From Pedobacter cryoconitis (GTDB lineage Bacteria > Bacteroidota > Bacteroidia > Sphingobacteriales > Sphingobacteriaceae), in NCBI RefSeq assembly GCF_014207135.1, contig NZ_JACHCC010000001.1:1-64000 (forward strand): 64,000 nucleotides of DNA. The letters are read 5' to 3'. The position numbers were made by a program, and so were the translations under genes. The notes beneath the pieces are model-generated. The model was given only the letters and a program-made list of their open reading frames with translations, ran no database searches and was not told the origin of the DNA. Position 1 is the stretch's first letter. Every line of letters starts with the position of its first letter. Positions 8,925 through 19,214 of this stretch are shown piece after piece.

Positions 8925-10382
8925 ATGCAATTGCAGGATATTTTATATGGAGTAGCGATTAAGAACCTGGTTGGAAAAACCAACAGGGTAATTAGTGCGC
9001 TTACGTTTGATTCACGTGAGGTAGAGAAAGGTGCGGTATTTTTTGCCGTAAGGGGGACTTTATCAGATGGACATACTTTTATTAATCAGACAATTGCCGC
9101 AGGAGCAACAGTGATTATTTGTGAAGAGTTACCAGCAGAAATTAATGCGGATGTGACTTATATCGAAGTAGAGAATACAGCAGTAGCTTTAGGGATTATG
9201 GCTTCCAATTATTACGGAAACCCTTCTTCAGGTTTGAAACTCGTGGGGGTTACCGGAACAAACGGAAAAACAACCATAGCCACTATCTTATTTAAATTAT
9301 TCAGAGGGCTGGGTTTTCATACCGGACTGATCTCGACTGTACAAAATCAGGTCAATGAAGAGATCATTCCTGCTACACATACTACACCAAATCCACTGGC
9401 TTTAAACAAGCTCTTGAAACATATGGTTGAACTGGGCTGTACTTACTGTTTTATGGAAGTAAGTTCGCACGCAGTTGTACAACATAGAATAGAAGGATTG
9501 ACTTTTGCAGGAGGTGTTTTCTCTAACATCACGCATGATCATCTTGATTTTCACAAAACTTTCGATAATTATATCAAGGCTAAAAAAGGATTTTTTGACG
9601 AGCTTCCGAAAGGGGCTTTTGCCCTGACCAATGCTGACGACAAAAATGGTCTGGTGATGCTGCAGAATACGAAGGCATCCAAAAAGACTTATGCATTGAA
9701 ACAACTGGCCGATTATAAAGTGAGCATTATCGAAAACAGGTTCAGTGGATTAAATCTGGAAATAGATCATACAGACGTATTCTTCAAGCTTGTGGGCTCA
9801 TTTAATGCCTACAATCTGGCAGCTGTATATGGCACAGCGATGTTACTGGGACAGGATAAACTGGATGTGCTGACCCTGTTGAGTAACCTGACAGGAGCAG
9901 AAGGACGGTTTGAAGAAGTTGCCAATTCAAAACAGATTATTGGCCTGGTAGATTATGCACACACGCCAGATGCTGTTCAAAATGTATTGAGTACTATTCA
10001 CGATATCAGAAAAGGTACCGAACAGGTAATTACGGTAATAGGTTGCGGAGGGGACAGAGATAAAACCAAGCGCCCTGTAATGGCCCAGGTAGCCTGCGAC
10101 TGGAGCGATAAGGTAATTCTGACTTCGGATAATCCGAGAACGGAAGATCCGCATCAGATTCTGGCCGATATGGAGGCTGGTGTATCACCTACTAACAGAA
10201 GAAAAACATTAACCATTGCCGATAGAAAAGAGGCGATAAAAACTGCCTGTCATTTAGCCAGACCAGGGGATATTATCCTGATTGCAGGTAAAGGACATGA
10301 AAAATACCAGGAAATCAATGGAGTAAGGTATCATTTTGATGATAAAGAAGTGTTAATGGAACAATTAAACTTAATCAGCTAA
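8925..10382 (+). CDS. murE: UDP-MurNAc-tripeptide synthetase (meso-diaminopimelate-adding)
   Basis: Adds the third residue to UDP-MurNAc-L-Ala-D-Glu, using ATP, in the cytoplasm. It is 485 residues with the Mur-ligase ATP loop GTNGKTT (Lys115). The motif DNPR at residues 402-405 is the established marker for meso-diaminopimelate specificity, so the peptidoglycan is probably the DAP type. This agrees with dapA at 22756-23637. It starts one base after the ftsI stop. Confidence 0.97.
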   Translation: MQLQDILYGVAIKNLVGKTNRVISALTFDSREVEKGAVFFAVRGTLSDGHTFINQTIAAGATVIICEELPAEINADVTYIEVENTAVALGIMASNYYGNPSSGLKLVGVTGTNGKTTIATILFKLFRGLGFHTGLISTVQNQVNEEIIPATHTTPNPLALNKLLKHMVELGCTYCFMEVSSHAVVQHRIEGLTFAGGVFSNITHDHLDFHKTFDNYIKAKKGFFDELPKGAFALTNADDKNGLVMLQNTKASKKTYALKQLADYKVSIIENRFSGLNLEIDHTDVFFKLVGSFNAYNLAAVYGTAMLLGQDKLDVLTLLSNLTGAEGRFEEVANSKQIIGLVDYAHTPDAVQNVLSTIHDIRKGTEQVITVIGCGGDRDKTKRPVMAQVACDWSDKVILTSDNPRTEDPHQILADMEAGVSPTNRRKTLTIADRKEAIKTACHLARPGDIILIAGKGHEKYQEINGVRYHFDDKEVLMEQLNLIS

Positions 10383-11629
10383 TGTTATACTATCTGTTTG
10401 AATATTTAAATGCTCATTATGAATTCCCTGGATTAAGGTTATTCCAGTACATTACTTTCCGTACTGCACTGGCGATTATCATTTCTTTGATTATTACCAC
10501 TGTATACGGCAGAAGGATTATTAACTATCTGCATAAAATGCAGGTGGGTGAAACAGTGAGAAACCTGGGGCTGGAAGGACAAATGCAGAAACAGGGAACG
10601 CCGACTATGGGTGGTATCATGATTCTGATGGGTATCCTGATCCCTACTTTATTGCTGGCTAACCTGACCAATGTCTACGTATTACTGATGATCGTAACTA
10701 CGGTCTGGATGGGAGCGGTGGGTTTTGTAGATGATTATATCAAGGTTTTTAAAAAGAATAAAGAAGGACTTGCCGGAAGATTTAAAATTGTAGGACAGGT
10801 TGGTCTTGCGCTGATTATTGGCTGGACGATGTATTTTAATCCAAACATAGTCGTGAGACAAACAGTTGATGAAACTGCCATGAGTAAAAATACAGCACCC
10901 ATGGTCCTGAGACAAAAAGGAGAGAAGTTCTATTATACACAGGATGTTAAATCAACGATTACCAATATCCCTTTCTATAAGAATAATGAGTTTGATTATG
11001 CCAAAGTTCTTAAATTTTTAGGGCCTGGTTATGAGAAATATGCAGTTTTTGTTTTTATCCTTTTCGTTGTAATTATTATTACTTCAGTATCAAACGGGGC
11101 AAATCTGACTGATGGGATTGACGGACTGGCTACGGGTACGTCCGCAATTATAGGAATTACCCTCGGTTTATTAGCATATGTATCGGGTAACACGGTTATT
11201 GCTGATTATCTGAATATATTATATATCCCCAATTCCGGAGAGCTGATGATTTTTGCGGGTGCATTTGTAGGGGCCTGTGTAGGTTTCCTATGGTATAATT
11301 CGTACCCGGCTCAGGTATTTATGGGAGATACCGGAAGTCTGGCTATCGGTGGAATTATTGCTGCACTGGCTATCATGATCAGAAAAGAGTTACTGATCCC
11401 GATTTTATGCGGGGTATTCCTGATCGAAGTGATGTCGGTAATGATCCAGGTAACTGTTTTTAAATATACCAAAAAACGATTTGGGGAGGGCAGAAGGGTA
11501 TTCCTGATGTCTCCGCTGCATCATCATTATCAGAAAAAAGGATATCACGAAGCTAAGATCGTTACGCGTTTCTGGATCATCGGAATTTTACTGGCTATTA
11601 TTACCATAATCACTTTAAAACTGAGATAA
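10382..11629 (+). CDS. mraY: Phospho-N-acetylmuramoyl-pentapeptide transferase
   Basis: Makes lipid I by moving phospho-MurNAc-pentapeptide to undecaprenyl phosphate in the inner membrane. It is 415 residues with about ten membrane segments. Signature residues are visible: [37 protein letters not shown] and the HHHYQKKG loop. An extra soluble stretch near residues 160-215 makes it longer than the E. coli enzyme (360), as is usual in Bacteroidota. It overlaps murE by 1 base and murD by 1 base. Confidence 0.97.
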   Translation: MLYYLFEYLNAHYEFPGLRLFQYITFRTALAIIISLIITTVYGRRIINYLHKMQVGETVRNLGLEGQMQKQGTPTMGGIMILMGILIPTLLLANLTNVYVLLMIVTTVWMGAVGFVDDYIKVFKKNKEGLAGRFKIVGQVGLALIIGWTMYFNPNIVVRQTVDETAMSKNTAPMVLRQKGEKFYYTQDVKSTITNIPFYKNNEFDYAKVLKFLGPGYEKYAVFVFILFVVIIITSVSNGANLTDGIDGLATGTSAIIGITLGLLAYVSGNTVIADYLNILYIPNSGELMIFAGAFVGACVGFLWYNSYPAQVFMGDTGSLAIGGIIAALAIMIRKELLIPILCGVFLIEVMSVMIQVTVFKYTKKRFGEGRRVFLMSPLHHHYQKKGYHEAKIVTRFWIIGILLAIITIITLKLR

Positions 11630-12972
11630 TGGAAAAACAGAGAATAGTTATACTTGGAGCTGGAGAAAGCGGTGTAGGTGCAGCAATACTGGCGCAAAAG
11701 CAGGGTTTTGATGTTTTTGTTTCAGATTTTGGTGCAATCGCTGACCGTTATAAAGAAACACTGGTTACCTTAAATATCGCATTCGAAGAGAAACAGCATA
11801 CCGTAGCGGAAATTATTAATGCCACCGAAGTTATTAAAAGTCCGGGGATTGCCGATTCAGTTTCGATCATCAGGGAGCTTAAAAAGAAAAATATTCCGGT
11901 AATCTCAGAAATTGAGTTTGCCAAACGGTACACGACAGCAAAAACGGTCTGTATTACAGGTTCTAACGGTAAAACGACAACGACCATGCTGACGTACCAT
12001 ATTTTGAAGAAGGCAGGTTTAAACGTGGGCCTTGCGGGGAATATAGGACATAGTTTTGCTGCACAGGTAGCAACCGAGGAATTTGACTGGTATGTACTGG
12101 AGATATCCAGCTTTATGCTGGATGATATGTATAAATTCAGGGCTGATATCGCTGTGCTTTTAAATATTACGCCTGACCATCTGGACAGGTATGATTACAA
12201 AATGACAAATTATGCAGCATCAAAAATGCGCATTACACAGAATCAGAGGCCGGAAGATCATTTTATCTACTGTGCGGATGATGCTGAAACCCTGAATGCT
12301 TTAAAAGGTGTTAAGGTAAATTCACAGCGGTGCCCATTCTCTATCCGTAAAAAGGTAGATGGAGGGGCTTACCTTGAAGGCAACAATATTCATATCAATA
12401 TAAATCCAAAAGATCAACTAACCATGTCTATATCAGAGTTAGCCTTACAGGGCAAGCATAATATCTACAACTCTATGGCTTCGGGCATAGTCGCTAAAGT
12501 ACTGGATATCCGCAATGCGACTATCCGTGAGAGTATGGGGGATATTAAAAACATTGAACACAGGTTGGAGCATGTGGCGAAGATTTCGGGTGTGGATTAT
12601 ATCAATGATTCAAAAGCCACCAATGTGAATTCGACCTGGTATGCACTGGAAAGTGTGAATACAGATGTTATCCTGATTATGGGTGGGGTTGATAAAGGAA
12701 ATGATTATGATATGTTAAAAGACCTGGTTAAGCAAAAAGTGAAAGCTATTGTTTGCCTGGGCAAAAATAATAAAAGGATTCACGAAGCTTTTGAAGACGA
12801 TGTAGAGATAATAGTCAATACATTTTCGGCACACGAAGCGGTACAGGTAGCTTATCATCTGGCGACTAAAGGAAATACAGTTCTTTTGTCACCGGCCTGT
12901 GCAAGTTTTGATTTGTTCAAAAACTATGAAGATCGTGGTAACCAGTTTAAAATGGCTGTAAAAGAATTATAA
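11629..12972 (+). CDS. murD: UDP-MurNAc-L-alanine:D-glutamate ligase
   Basis: Adds D-glutamate to UDP-MurNAc-L-Ala in the cytoplasm. It is 447 residues. It has an N-terminal Rossmann-like domain (ILGAGESGVGAA), the ATP loop TGSNGKTTTT near residue 110, the central NITPDHLDRY motif and the C-terminal domain with NDSKATN, a family hallmark. Start and stop overlap or abut mraY and ftsW. Confidence 0.97.
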   Translation: MEKQRIVILGAGESGVGAAILAQKQGFDVFVSDFGAIADRYKETLVTLNIAFEEKQHTVAEIINATEVIKSPGIADSVSIIRELKKKNIPVISEIEFAKRYTTAKTVCITGSNGKTTTTMLTYHILKKAGLNVGLAGNIGHSFAAQVATEEFDWYVLEISSFMLDDMYKFRADIAVLLNITPDHLDRYDYKMTNYAASKMRITQNQRPEDHFIYCADDAETLNALKGVKVNSQRCPFSIRKKVDGGAYLEGNNIHININPKDQLTMSISELALQGKHNIYNSMASGIVAKVLDIRNATIRESMGDIKNIEHRLEHVAKISGVDYINDSKATNVNSTWYALESVNTDVILIMGGVDKGNDYDMLKDLVKQKVKAIVCLGKNNKRIHEAFEDDVEIIVNTFSAHEAVQVAYHLATKGNTVLLSPACASFDLFKNYEDRGNQFKMAVKEL

Positions 12973-12974
12973 AA

Positions 12975-14183
12975 ATGGGTACAGTACAGGCGCTTTTAGA
13001 AAAAACCAAAGGGGACCGCTGGATATGGCTGATCATTATCCTGCTCTCTTTGATTTCTATTTTCGCCGTTTATAGTGCAACGGGTACGCTGGCTTATAAA
13101 CAGGGGAAAACAGTAGAGAAAATATTACTCACCAAACACTTGATTTTTGTGGTGATGGGGATTGGTATGATCTATATTGCGCATTTAGTTGATTATAAAT
13201 ACTATGCGGGAATTTCTAAAATCCTGATGATTATTACCATACCCCTTTTGTTTTATACATTGGTTTTTGGGGCGAGTCTGAATGATGCTTCGCGCTGGGT
13301 AAAAATCCCTATTATCGGGTTGACCTTCCAGACTTCCGATTTAGCCAAATTGTCACTGATTACGTTTTTAGCGCGGATGCTGACCAAAAAGCAAGAGAAC
13401 ATTAAGGATGTGAAGACCTCTTTTATCCCGATTATGGGCTCTGTTTGTGTGGTTTTCGTTTTAATTGCACTGGCCAATTTATCTACAGCACTGATGTTGT
13501 TTGGGGTAAGTATCCTGCTGCTGATTATCGGAAGGATCAGTATCAAACAGATCATGATTGTTTGTGCGGGTGGTTTTGTACTGCTGATGTTTGTGTTTTT
13601 CCTCGGACCAAGAAGGGAGACTTATAAATCACGTATCAATTCTTACCTGCATCCGGAGAAACAACATTCTGATAAAACATTCCAGGCCGACCAGTCAAAG
13701 ATTGCGCTGGCAACGGGCGGGCTTTTTGGCAAGGGACCAGGGAACAGTACGCAACGTAACTTTTTACCTCACCCTTACTCGGATTTTATATTTGCCATCA
13801 TTGTTGAAGAATACGGTTTATTCGGAGCGATGATCATTATTATTTTGTACCTGGTACTACTATACAGGTGTGTCAGGATTGTCACGCAGAGCCCGAAAGC
13901 TTTTGGGGCATTGCTGGCGGCAGGTTTAAGTTTTAGTTTGACTATACAGGCCTTTGCAAATATGGCAGTAGCTGTTGGTCTTGGACCAGTAACCGGAGTT
14001 CCGCTTCCACTGGTAAGTATGGGGGGGACTTCGATGATCTTTACCAGTATCGCTTTCGGAATCATCCTCAGTGTGAGCAGGGATGTGGAAGAGAATGGTA
14101 AAAGGGCATTGAATGATGAAACAATTAAATCGGAAAAAAATACTAAAAAAGTAATTGTAGGTGAGTTACCGGCAATGACATAA
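12975..14183 (+). CDS. ftsW: Septal peptidoglycan glycosyltransferase FtsW (SEDS family)
   Basis: A polytopic SEDS protein that polymerises lipid II at the septum with FtsI. It is 402 residues with about ten membrane segments. The large periplasmic loop contains the conserved RINSYLHPE and DQSKIALATGGLFGKGPG regions, and the C-terminal part has GVPLPLVSMGGTS, both typical of the SEDS family. FtsW rather than RodA is chosen from its position between murD and murG. Confidence 0.96.
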   Translation: MGTVQALLEKTKGDRWIWLIIILLSLISIFAVYSATGTLAYKQGKTVEKILLTKHLIFVVMGIGMIYIAHLVDYKYYAGISKILMIITIPLLFYTLVFGASLNDASRWVKIPIIGLTFQTSDLAKLSLITFLARMLTKKQENIKDVKTSFIPIMGSVCVVFVLIALANLSTALMLFGVSILLLIIGRISIKQIMIVCAGGFVLLMFVFFLGPRRETYKSRINSYLHPEKQHSDKTFQADQSKIALATGGLFGKGPGNSTQRNFLPHPYSDFIFAIIVEEYGLFGAMIIIILYLVLLYRCVRIVTQSPKAFGALLAAGLSFSLTIQAFANMAVAVGLGPVTGVPLPLVSMGGTSMIFTSIAFGIILSVSRDVEENGKRALNDETIKSEKNTKKVIVGELPAMT

Positions 14184-14193
14184 AATATAAAGG

Positions 14194-15306
14194 ATGAATC
14201 CAACAAAAATAATTATTTCAGGTGGCGGTACTGGCGGACATATTTTTCCGGCTATTGCTATTGCTAATGCGCTGAGGCGCATAGAGCCGGGCTGTGAAAT
14301 ATTATTTGTAGGTGCTGCAGGTAGAATGGAAATGGAAAAGGTTCCCGCTGCCGGTTACAAAATTGTAGGGTTGAACATCAGTGGGATACAAAGAGGTTCA
14401 ATACTCAAAAACCTGACTTTACCCTTCAAATTGGTTGACAGTATGAAGAAGGCATTGAACCTGATTTCTACTTTCCAGCCCGATGTAGTGGTTGGGGTAG
14501 GAGGTTATGCTTCAGGACCTGTTTTATTTGCTGCTTCCTGGAAAAAGGTTCCGTACCTGATTCAGGAGCAGAATTCCTATGCCGGGATGACGAATAAAAA
14601 ACTGGGCAAAAATGCTTCTAAAATTTGTGTTGCTTTTGATGGAATGGAACAGTTCTTTCCAGCCGACAGAATTTTAAAAACGGGCAACCCGGTAAGAAAA
14701 GAAGTAGTGGATATTTATAATAAGCGTTTTCACGGATCGGAATTGCTTAAGCTGGACCCGCTCAAGAAAACTGTCCTGGTAACAGGCGGAAGTCTGGGCG
14801 CAGCTACATTGAATAAAAGTATAGAAAAACATTTGCAGGATTTTATTGACCAGGATGTACAGCTGATCTGGCAAACAGGAAAATATTATTATGCAGGGAT
14901 CATGGAGCGTCTGGGAGCTAATTATCATCCGAACATCCGCATACTTGAATTTTTGAATCAGATGGACCTGGCTTATGCAGCAGCTGATGTCATTATTTCA
15001 AGAGCTGGTGCAGGGACAATTGCAGAACTTTGTCTGATTAAAAAACCGGTTATCCTGGTGCCTTCTCCGAATGTCGCAGAAGACCATCAGACTAAGAATG
15101 CCATGGCCCTGGTTCACAAAAATGCAGCAATACTGATTAGTGACCGTGCTGCAGAAGATACATTGGTTCGGGCAGCGCTGGAATTATTAAATGATAAAAA
15201 CCGATGTGAACAGCTTGCAGAGAACATCGGAAAAATGGCCTTGCCTGAAGCAGATGAGCTGATAGCAAGAGAAGTATTTTATTTAGCAGGAAAGAGAGAT
15301 ATATAA
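14194..15306 (+). CDS. murG: UDP-GlcNAc:lipid I N-acetylglucosaminyltransferase
   Basis: Converts lipid I to lipid II on the inner face of the membrane. It is 370 residues with the GT-B fold signatures: GGTGGHIFPA at the N-terminus, GVGGYASGP near residue 105, TGGSLGA at the start of the C-terminal domain and RAGAGTIAEL in the donor site. It starts 10 bases after ftsW and overlaps murC by 1 base. Confidence 0.97.
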   Translation: MNPTKIIISGGGTGGHIFPAIAIANALRRIEPGCEILFVGAAGRMEMEKVPAAGYKIVGLNISGIQRGSILKNLTLPFKLVDSMKKALNLISTFQPDVVVGVGGYASGPVLFAASWKKVPYLIQEQNSYAGMTNKKLGKNASKICVAFDGMEQFFPADRILKTGNPVRKEVVDIYNKRFHGSELLKLDPLKKTVLVTGGSLGAATLNKSIEKHLQDFIDQDVQLIWQTGKYYYAGIMERLGANYHPNIRILEFLNQMDLAYAAADVIISRAGAGTIAELCLIKKPVILVPSPNVAEDHQTKNAMALVHKNAAILISDRAAEDTLVRAALELLNDKNRCEQLAENIGKMALPEADELIAREVFYLAGKRDI

Positions 15307-16661
15307 TGGAACTGGAATTAATCAAACGCGTTTATTTTATTGGTGCCGGTGGTATCGGAATGAGTGCGCTTGCGCGTTACTTTAAAAAACGCGGCTGCCT
15401 GGTTGGCGGATATGATAAAACCAGGACGGTATTAACAACTACATTGGAAGCTGAAGGTATACTGATTTCTTATGCAGATGAGCTGAGCACGCTGCCTGCA
15501 GGATTTGAAGTGCATGCTGAAGATACACTGATTGTATATACACCCGCTATACCTGCTGATTCGGTACTGCTGAATTATTTCAGAAATAACGGATTTAATT
15601 TACAAAAACGCTCGCAGGTGCTGGGGATTATCAGTAAAGGGCAATTTTGTATTGCAGTTGCCGGTACACATGGTAAAACAACAACTTCATCCATTATTGC
15701 GCATATACTGACCAATACTGGTTATGGATGTACTGCTTTCCTGGGGGGGATTACGACAAACTATCAGAGTAACTTCCTGCTGGGTGATAATAATGTAGTG
15801 GTGGTGGAAGCTGATGAATATGATCGTTCTTTCCTGACGCTTCATCCGGATATTGCAGTAATTACTTCGATGGATGCAGATCACCTGGATATTTATGGTG
15901 ATGCAGCACATTTACAGGAATCTTTCCATTTGTTTGCCAGACAACAGAAAGATGGAGGTACTTTATTCTTTAAAGAGGGATTACCGATTACTGAGGGGAT
16001 AAGTTATGGTGCAGGTACTGATGCTGTAGTACAAGCTTTAAATATCAGGGTAGAAGAAGGGAATTTTGTGTTTGACTATCAGGATGACCAGGTTAATATC
16101 AGCAATATAGCATTGATGCTGCCTGGAAAACACAATGTCGAAAACACAACTGTCGCTATTGCTGCTGCTTTGAAGCTGGGTATTGATCCTGAGCAAATAA
16201 AGATAGCTATTGCTGCCTTTAAAGGGGTTAAAAGAAGATTTGAATATATCGTTCGTGAGGACAAACATATTTATATAGATGATTACGCACATCATCCGGA
16301 AGAATTACGTGCCTGTTTTGATGCTGTCAGACAGTTGTATCCGGATAAAAAAATGACTGTTGTTTTTCAACCACATCTGTTTAGTCGTACACGTGACTTT
16401 GCAGATGGGTTTGCTGAGGTTTTAAGTACTGTGGATGAATTGCTGCTACTGGATATATATCCGGCAAGAGAACTGCCTATGGAAGGTATAGATGCTGCAT
16501 TCCTGCTGAACAAAATCACTTTGAAAAACAGCAATGTATACAAAAAAGAAGATGTACTCACACATATTCAGCAAATTCAGCCGGAATTGCTGATTACTGT
16601 GGGTGCCGGAGATATAGATACTTTAATACAACCGTTAAAAAATATTTTAACCAATGCTTAA
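15306..16661 (+). CDS. murC: UDP-MurNAc:L-alanine ligase
   Basis: First Mur ligase, adding L-Ala to UDP-MurNAc. It is 451 residues: the N-terminal FIGAGGIGMSALA loop, the ATP loop AGTHGKTTT near residue 120, the central EADEYDRSFL motif and DDYAHHPEE, which is typical of MurC. The gene overlaps ftsQ by 8 bases. Mpl (murein tripeptide ligase) is a close relative, but the length and the cluster position support MurC. Confidence 0.95.
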   Translation: MELELIKRVYFIGAGGIGMSALARYFKKRGCLVGGYDKTRTVLTTTLEAEGILISYADELSTLPAGFEVHAEDTLIVYTPAIPADSVLLNYFRNNGFNLQKRSQVLGIISKGQFCIAVAGTHGKTTTSSIIAHILTNTGYGCTAFLGGITTNYQSNFLLGDNNVVVVEADEYDRSFLTLHPDIAVITSMDADHLDIYGDAAHLQESFHLFARQQKDGGTLFFKEGLPITEGISYGAGTDAVVQALNIRVEEGNFVFDYQDDQVNISNIALMLPGKHNVENTTVAIAAALKLGIDPEQIKIAIAAFKGVKRRFEYIVREDKHIYIDDYAHHPEELRACFDAVRQLYPDKKMTVVFQPHLFSRTRDFADGFAEVLSTVDELLLLDIYPARELPMEGIDAAFLLNKITLKNSNVYKKEDVLTHIQQIQPELLITVGAGDIDTLIQPLKNILTNA

Positions 16662-17658
16662 AAGGATCAACTGGAAACTGCTGTTTAAATGTTTTGCCTG
16701 GATAGTTTGTCTGGTCGGAATAGTTACCCTTATGAGCTTTGTATCGGTAAAGAAACATACAGTGAAGGTTACGAATATTAAAATTCTTATTCCTGGAGCA
16801 GATAATTTTATCGAGAGAGAAGAAATTGATGCGATATTGAAACAGAGTGAGGGCCAGTTGATTGGCCGTAAACTGGAGGAGATCAATTTGCATGATATTG
16901 AGACTAAAATCAAGGCAAATCCTTACATCGCACTGTCTACTGTTTATGCCGATATGGATGGGGTAATTCATATAGAAATTAATCAGAGACAACCTTTATT
17001 AAGAATAATCAGCTCTAGTGGACAAGATTTTTATATTGATAAAAATGGATTGAAAATGCCTGTGTCTCCGAACTTTACGGCAAATGTAGTGGTGGCAAAC
17101 GGACATATTCTGGAACACTTTAGCGGCAGGGTGGATACCTTGATTACCAAGATGGCAATGGATCTGTATAAAACGGCATTGTTTTTGAAAAAGGACACGC
17201 TTTGGGATTCACAGATTGAACAGATATTTGTTAATGATAAGGATGATATAGAATTGATACCCAGGGTAGGTAATCAGCGTATCATTTTAGGTAATGCGGA
17301 TTCTCTTCAGACGAAAATGACCAACCTGCTGACTTTTTATAAAGAAGCAATGCCAAAGGTAGGCTGGGACACTTATAAAACTATAAACATTAAATACACC
17401 AATCAGGTTGTTTGTGAAAAAAACAAACCAGATTCTATTGTGGGATCTGTGTCCAGGTCTAAAGTAACCAAGCCGACTATTGCTTCTGCAAAGAAAGTAA
17501 TGGACTCGCTGGTAAAGGCTGAAATAGCAGCCGAACTGAAGAATAATCCAGAAGAAAATGTAGTACGTAAAGTGCCGGAGAAAAAGAATAATCCTCCGGT
17601 CAGAAAAATTATACCAAAAGTAGCTAAACCGGTAAAATCTGCGGTGAAGCAGCCTTAA
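16654..17658 (+). CDS. ftsQ: Cell division protein FtsQ/DivIB
   Basis: A bitopic division protein of 334 residues with a short cytoplasmic tail, one membrane segment (about 9-29), and a periplasmic POTRA-like then FtsQ-type beta region. The C-terminal 70 residues are rich in Lys, Pro and Val and look disordered, a tail longer than in E. coli FtsQ (276). The call rests on topology, on the moderate motif PYIALSTVYADMDGVIHIEI, and on its place between murC and ftsA. Confidence 0.9.
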   Translation: MLKRINWKLLFKCFAWIVCLVGIVTLMSFVSVKKHTVKVTNIKILIPGADNFIEREEIDAILKQSEGQLIGRKLEEINLHDIETKIKANPYIALSTVYADMDGVIHIEINQRQPLLRIISSSGQDFYIDKNGLKMPVSPNFTANVVVANGHILEHFSGRVDTLITKMAMDLYKTALFLKKDTLWDSQIEQIFVNDKDDIELIPRVGNQRIILGNADSLQTKMTNLLTFYKEAMPKVGWDTYKTINIKYTNQVVCEKNKPDSIVGSVSRSKVTKPTIASAKKVMDSLVKAEIAAELKNNPEENVVRKVPEKKNNPPVRKIIPKVAKPVKSAVKQP

Positions 17659-17723
17659 AACCAAAATATTAACAGATACCAGAAAAACAAAATAGTATAT
17701 AATTCGACAAATAAGATATAGTT

Positions 17724-19085
17724 ATGGGCAAAGAGAAAACCACCGTTCAGTCTCCGATAGTAGTGGGGCTGGACATCGGTACCACAAAAATCTGTGTGAT
17801 AGTTGGTCGCAGAACACAGCATGGCAAGATTGAGGTTTTGGGTATTGGGAAAGCAGAATCGGCGGGCGTAACCCGTGGTGTGGTTTCCAACATTCAAAAA
17901 ACTGTACAGGGTATTTCACAAGCTGTTGAGCTGGCCAGTGGTCAGTCTAACGTGGAAGTACGTGTCGTAAACGTAGGTATTGCTGGTCAGCATATCAAAA
18001 GTTTACAGCACCGTGGAATCCTGACAAGAAGAGAACTGAATAATGAGATCAGTAAAAAAGATCTGGATAAGTTAATTGATGATATGTTCAAACTGGTTAT
18101 GCCCCCGGGAGAAGAAATCATTCATGTACTGCCCCAGGAGTTTACTGTCGATAATGAACCAGGTGTAAAAGATCCGATTGGTATGGCAGGTGTTCGTTTA
18201 GAAGCGAATTTCCATATTATTTCTGGTCAGGTAACAGCTGTGAAAAATATTATGAGATGTGTGACCAACGCAGGTTTACAAACTCAGGAATTAATTTTAG
18301 AACCACTGGCTTCTTCAGAATCTGTATTGAGCGACGAAGAAAAAGAAGCCGGTATTGCTTTAGTTGATATTGGTGGTGGTACTACTGATATTGCTATTTT
18401 CCACGAAGGTATTATCCGTCATACGGCAGTTATTCCTTTTGGTGGAAATAGTGTAACTGAAGATATTCGTGAAGGTTGTTCAGTGATGAGAAATCAGGCT
18501 GAACTTTTGAAAACACGTTTCGGTTCTGCTTTAGCTGAAGAAAATAAAGAAAATGAAATTATTTGTGTTCCTGGTCTTCGTGGCAGGGAGCCTAAAGAAA
18601 TTTCCGTAAAAAACCTAGCTTATGTGATCCAGGCCCGTATGGAAGAAATCATTGAGCATGTTTATTACGAGATTAAATCTTCTGGTTATGAGAAAAAACT
18701 GATTGGTGGTGTAGTGATTACCGGCGGTGGAGCGTTATTAAAACATCTTTCTCAGCTGGTAGAATATGTTACAGGACTGGATTGTCGTGTAGGTTATCCG
18801 AACGAACATTTGTCGAAGTACGAGGATATGCCTAAAACTATTTATGATGACTTGAAAAGCCCGATGTACGCGACCAGTGTCGGCCTGCTGATTAAAGGAA
18901 TCCAGAAAGCTGAAGAACTGATTGAAGAACTGAAACAGCCAGGTGTGTATGTCGAAAGACCTGCAGCTGTAAAGGATAAAGTTAAGCGTCCGGGTGGTGG
19001 ACTTTTTGATAAATTATTAGCAAAAACTAAGGATTTTATCAAGGACGACATGAACGTAAGTGATGAGGATTATATAAAACCGTAG
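17724..19085 (+). CDS. ftsA: Cell division protein FtsA
   Basis: Actin-like protein that tethers FtsZ to the membrane. It is 453 residues. Nucleotide-binding signatures are visible: GLDIGTTKICVIVG at residues 14-27, VDIGGGTTDIAIF near 214-226 and GGVVITGGGALL near 330. The C-terminal stretch after PGGG (LFDKLLAKTKDFIKD) has the pattern of the amphipathic membrane-targeting helix, although it is followed by an acidic tail. A 65-base gap separates it from ftsQ. Confidence 0.97.
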   Translation: MGKEKTTVQSPIVVGLDIGTTKICVIVGRRTQHGKIEVLGIGKAESAGVTRGVVSNIQKTVQGISQAVELASGQSNVEVRVVNVGIAGQHIKSLQHRGILTRRELNNEISKKDLDKLIDDMFKLVMPPGEEIIHVLPQEFTVDNEPGVKDPIGMAGVRLEANFHIISGQVTAVKNIMRCVTNAGLQTQELILEPLASSESVLSDEEKEAGIALVDIGGGTTDIAIFHEGIIRHTAVIPFGGNSVTEDIREGCSVMRNQAELLKTRFGSALAEENKENEIICVPGLRGREPKEISVKNLAYVIQARMEEIIEHVYYEIKSSGYEKKLIGGVVITGGGALLKHLSQLVEYVTGLDCRVGYPNEHLSKYEDMPKTIYDDLKSPMYATSVGLLIKGIQKAEELIEELKQPGVYVERPAAVKDKVKRPGGGLFDKLLAKTKDFIKDDMNVSDEDYIKP

Positions 19086-19088
19086 TAT

Positions 19089-19135
19089 TTATCCACAATG
19101 GACGATTTTTCCACATTCTAAACACTTGTGGAAAA
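19089..19135. promoter_or_regulatory. Cluster of three DnaA-box-like sites between ftsA and ftsZ
   Basis: A perfect TTATCCACA lies at 19089-19097, TTTTCCACA at 19107-19115, and TGTGGAAAA (TTTTCCACA on the minus strand) at 19127-19135. All fit the relaxed DnaA consensus TTWTNCACA. The spacing of starts is 18 and 20 bases, about two helix turns. They lie 80-126 bases before the ftsZ start, where a promoter for ftsZ would be expected. Confidence 0.6.
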
Positions 19136-19214
19136 CGTGTGTTGAAAAAGTGTTAATATTACAATGAGAGATGAACAGGTAAAACCAATTTTTAAGTAAC
19201 TGATTCATAAATAT

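Noticed and set aside
13253..14206. Antisense frames across ftsW
   Set aside because: They lie opposite a strongly conserved SEDS gene and have no protein-like motif.
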